NCBI GenBank assembly: GCA_031264715.1
Contig: JAISDP010000188.1
Span: forward strand, 1-7,845
Direction of reading: 5' to 3'
Origin: Bacteroidales bacterium
GTDB taxonomy: Bacteria; Bacteroidota; Bacteroidia; Bacteroidales; UBA4181
Length of the DNA: 7,845 bases
Numbering within the stretch: the stretch's first letter is position 1; each line of letters opens with the position of its first letter. Shown piece after piece: positions 5,878 to 7,845 of the stretch. The notes beneath the pieces are model-generated. The model was not told the DNA's origin, made no database searches, and was given only the letters and a program-made list of their open reading frames with translations. The position numbers and the translations under genes were made by a program.

Positions 5878-6849
5878 TTAATGATCCTGCCTGCTGACGA
5901 TTTGTGTCGACAGTACGTTCATGCCTGTCTTATATCCGTTCCGGTCGTACACGTAAAACCCCTTACCGGTTCGTATACCCAGGTGGCCGGCTCTCACCAG
6001 GCGCTTGACCAGGGGCGATGCCTTGAATTTATTGAATCCGAACTCGGCAAACAGATGATCCATATACCGCAGTATCTTGTCGAGCCCGATGCGGTCGGCC
6101 AATTCGAGCGGGCCATGCTGCATCCCGAATCCCAGCTTCATGATTTTATCAATATTTTCGACGCTCGCTACGCCTTCCACCAGCGTGTTGCATGCTTCGT
6201 TGATCAGTGTAACGATCAACCTGGTACTGATACTGCCCGGCGATTCGTTAACGGTGATGGGTTCCTTGCCGATCATCTTTGCGAAACGGCACACCAGCTC
6301 GTGCGATCGCTTGCTGGTTTGCAAGCCGCACACCACCTCCACAATCCGCACCGACGACGGCGAAGCAAAGAAATTCAGCGCTATCGCCCTTTCGGGAAAT
6401 TTCATGCCGGCAGCGATGTCGGTAATCATCAGGGTCGATACACTGCTGGTGATCGGCGTTTCGGGGCTCACATAATCCTCGATAAGCCGGAACAGCTCAA
6501 TACGGTCGTGCAGCGGGTTGTCCGAACTGATGGTTTCGATGATCAGGTCGCAATTGCGGATAGAATTGTAATCGGTAGTACCCTTGATGCGTGAGAGGAT
6601 TACCCGTTTATCACCCTGTGTGAGCCCCCAGTGGTTGATCATTTCGTCCAGTTGCAGTTGTATCAGCCTGTCGGCTTCAACAACCCGCTGTTCGTTTATT
6701 TCAATAAACACCAGCTCGATACCGGCCTGGCTGACAATGCGGGCAACTTCCTGCCCCACTTCGCCGCAACCGATCAGGCCTACTTTATGCACCAGGCCTT
6801 GTTTCGCAATTTTTTTGTTTAGCGCAAACTTCTCTAATGATTCGGACAT
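5878..6849 (-). CDS. 3-hydroxyacyl-CoA dehydrogenase-like protein with altered active site (323 aa)
   Basis: The fold is that of L-3-hydroxyacyl/3-hydroxybutyryl-CoA dehydrogenase, which oxidises the 3-hydroxyacyl-CoA with NAD. The Rossmann motif is VGLIGCGEVGQEVA (23-36) and an acidic residue follows strand 2 (FIEIN, 48-52). The C-terminal domain is typical: PGSISTRLI (204-212), NEACNTLVEGVAS (217-229), MKLGFGMQHGPLELADRIGLD (237-257) and LGIRTGKGFYVYD (290-302). The active site is not: the family's HFFNP is NFFAS, so the catalytic His is Asn159, while its partner Glu171 in VEVV remains. The usual Glu-Asn after IEA is Ser-Asp (109-110), NTSS is SVST (136-139), and the Asn of PGFxxNR is Thr209. 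ATG 6849 is four bases after the dedA stop; an open extension upstream to 6948 overlaps dedA and looks non-coding. It may have changed substrate, or be a non-catalytic or different NAD-dependent enzyme. Confidence 0.85.
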   Translation of the reverse strand: MSESLEKFALNKKIAKQGLVHKVGLIGCGEVGQEVARIVSQAGIELVFIEINEQRVVEADRLIQLQLDEMINHWGLTQGDKRVILSRIKGTTDYNSIRNCDLIIETISSDNPLHDRIELFRLIEDYVSPETPITSSVSTLMITDIAAGMKFPERAIALNFFASPSSVRIVEVVCGLQTSKRSHELVCRFAKMIGKEPITVNESPGSISTRLIVTLINEACNTLVEGVASVENIDKIMKLGFGMQHGPLELADRIGLDKILRYMDHLFAEFGFNKFKASPLVKRLVRAGHLGIRTGKGFYVYDRNGYKTGMNVLSTQIVSRQDH

Positions 6850-6853
6850 ATGT

Positions 6854-7525
6854 TCAATGTTTTGAGTTTGGGAGGGGGCTTGGTCTCCTTCTCTGGTTAC
6901 GCCACAGTTCGAACACCATCGGGAGCAGCGATACGAAGACGACGGCAATGATCAGTATTTTCAGGTTTTCCTGAATAAAATCCAATCCTCCGCATAAGTA
7001 TCCGACGTAGGTGAACAGCGCTCCCCAGGCAATCCCTCCGACAACGTTAAACAGCGCAAAATGACGATAGGTCATTCGGCCCATGCCCGCAACAAAGGGA
7101 GCAAACGTTCGTACGATAGGGACAAAACGGGCAAGTATGATGGTTTTGCCTCCATGTCGTTCGTAAAAAGCATGTGTTTTATCCAGGTAGCTTTTGCGGA
7201 ATATCTTCGAATCGGGATTACTGAACAGTTTCTTGCCGAAGAGCTGCCCAATGGTATAATTGGCGGCATCGCCCAGGATGGCTGCGCCAATCATGAGCGC
7301 CACCAGAAGGTGTACGTTCAGACTGTTGGTTGGCAATGATGCCAGCGCCCCTGCTACAAACAGCAACGAATCGCCCGGCAGGAAAGGTGTTACCACCAAG
7401 CCCGTTTCGCAAAAAATAATAACAAACAGGATCGCATACACCCATGCCCCGTATTGCGCCACTAACCCGGCCAGATGAACATCCAGGTGCAGGATAAAGT
7501 CCAGGAAATAATTCAGATATTCCAT
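6854..7525 (-). CDS. DedA-family integral membrane protein (223 aa)
   Basis: DedA proteins are inner-membrane proteins with two re-entrant hairpins; studied members recycle undecaprenyl phosphate or other lipids across the membrane and support envelope integrity and proton-motive-force balance. Visible signatures: FCETGLVVTPFLPGDSLLFVAGALA (38-62), with the acidic residues Glu40 and Asp52; GDAANYTIGQLFGKK (85-99); FYERHGGKTIILARFVPIVRTFAPFVAGMGRM (119-150), with the essential-type arginines; and a GGIAWG (162-167) segment before the last membrane spans. The C-terminus is short and basic (WRNQRRRPSPLPNSKH). Length and motif order match the YqjA/YghB group. ATG 7525 begins an A/T-rich upstream region with no strong Shine-Dalgarno. 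It is the first gene of a leftward operon with the dehydrogenase-like gene and ackA. Family is certain; the transported lipid is not. Confidence 0.93.
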   Translation of the reverse strand: MEYLNYFLDFILHLDVHLAGLVAQYGAWVYAILFVIIFCETGLVVTPFLPGDSLLFVAGALASLPTNSLNVHLLVALMIGAAILGDAANYTIGQLFGKKLFSNPDSKIFRKSYLDKTHAFYERHGGKTIILARFVPIVRTFAPFVAGMGRMTYRHFALFNVVGGIAWGALFTYVGYLCGGLDFIQENLKILIIAVVFVSLLPMVFELWRNQRRRPSPLPNSKH

Positions 7526-7630
7526 TATATTTATTTGATTTTTGTTTTTTACCTTTTATTATTTGATTTTCTTCCGGATTCCGTTTTTAAAACCACAACA
7601 GTTTTCGGTACCTTTTTACTTTTACGGGCG

Positions 7631-7638
7631 CAAATTTA
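7631..7638 (-). promoter_or_regulatory. -7 promoter element for the dedA operon
   Basis: The minus strand reads TAAATTTGC, a perfect match to the Bacteroidota -7 element TAnnTTTG. No TTTG box lies at the expected 19-21 bases upstream, so the -33 half is poor. Transcription would start near 7625, leaving a leader of about 100 bases before ATG 7525. The leader is AT-rich, with no riboswitch or strong hairpin noticed. Confidence 0.45.
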
Positions 7639-7735
7639 CCCAAAAATATAATAGCATCATACTGTTCAATAAGATTTTTAGCAGACTATACCTGATACCG
7701 GGCTTTTAGGGGGCGCTCTGATATGAAGGTGTTCC

Positions 7736-7845
7736 TCACTGCTCCTGATCCAGCAACTGATCGCGCTTTACCTTTTCTTCCATCACGGCCAGCATATCGC
7801 TCAGCCGCTCCACCTTCTCGCGGGTGATGGCCACGCGTCCCGAAC
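7736..7845 (-). CDS. C-terminal end of an unidentified protein (partial)
   Basis: The minus strand is open from the right edge to TGA at 7738-7736, reading the last 36 residues of a protein (SGRVAITREKVERLSDML, then AVMEEKVKRDQLLDQEQ). The stretch is charged, rich in Glu/Lys/Arg with Leu at heptad-like spacing, so it is probably a helix or coiled-coil tail. Codon use with G/C third bases agrees with the neighbouring genes. No family can be recognised. It runs in the same direction as dedA but is separated by 210 bases and a promoter-like site, so it is probably a separate unit. Confidence 0.6.
   Translation of the reverse strand, partial: SGRVAITREKVERLSDMLAVMEEKVKRDQLLDQEQ

Noticed and set aside
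5875..6594. Rightward 239-residue open frame
   Set aside because: Antisense to the dehydrogenase-like gene, which has recognisable Rossmann and C-terminal motifs; the rightward product looks like a codon-bias shadow.
6850..6948. N-terminal extension of the dehydrogenase-like protein
   Set aside because: The extra 33 residues overlap the dedA 3' end in another frame, are Cys/Ser-rich and unlike the family; ATG 6849, four bases past the dedA stop, gives a normal N-terminus.

Overview
This window most likely comes from a member of the Bacteroidales (Bacteroidota). Three things point there. The UvrC and YciO-type proteins read like Bacteroides/Parabacteroides-type sequences. Several promoter-like sites match the Bacteroidota -33/-7 consensus (TTTG, about 19-21 bases, TAnnTTTG). 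Shine-Dalgarno sequences are weak and upstream regions are A-rich. Genus cannot be settled from the sequence alone. Gene content is mostly housekeeping, with no phage, transposase, CRISPR array, tRNA or rRNA seen.

Layout. Positions 1-1842 hold a leftward pair: a Sua5/YciO/YrdC-family gene (1842 to 1231), then uvrC, whose 3' end lies beyond the left edge. A well-formed Bacteroidota promoter sits just upstream (1887-1918). Positions 1843-2305 are a divergent intergenic region with a chain of inverted repeats and copies of a 29-bp dispersed repeat. Positions 2306-4285 carry a rightward gene for a large multi-spanning membrane protein that resembles GT-C glycosyltransferases of the PMT/ArnT type. 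Positions 4286-4665 are a convergent intergenic region with more copies of the 29-bp repeat, a 120-bp-spaced direct repeat and several hairpins.

Positions 7525-4666 hold a compact leftward operon: a DedA-family membrane protein, a 3-hydroxyacyl-CoA dehydrogenase-like protein and acetate kinase (ackA), with gaps of 4 and 12 bases. A -7-type promoter element lies about 106 bases upstream of the DedA gene. The last 110 bases carry the C-terminal end of an unidentified leftward gene.

How the genes may work together. YciO-family protein and UvrC are probably co-transcribed, linking a threonylcarbamoyl-adenylate-type protein with nucleotide excision repair; this is shared expression, not a known pathway. 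DedA, the dehydrogenase-like protein and AckA join a membrane-lipid carrier transporter candidate to fermentative acyl-CoA/acetyl-phosphate metabolism, with no pta gene in view.

Points most worth a second look: the 3-hydroxyacyl-CoA dehydrogenase-like protein has Asn in place of the catalytic His and other active-site changes; uvrC has a broken-looking 5' end, in which an ATG two bases after the upstream stop is out of frame by one base; and a structured, repeat-rich pair of intergenic regions brackets the glycosyltransferase-like gene. I found no convincing new defence or mobile system here.
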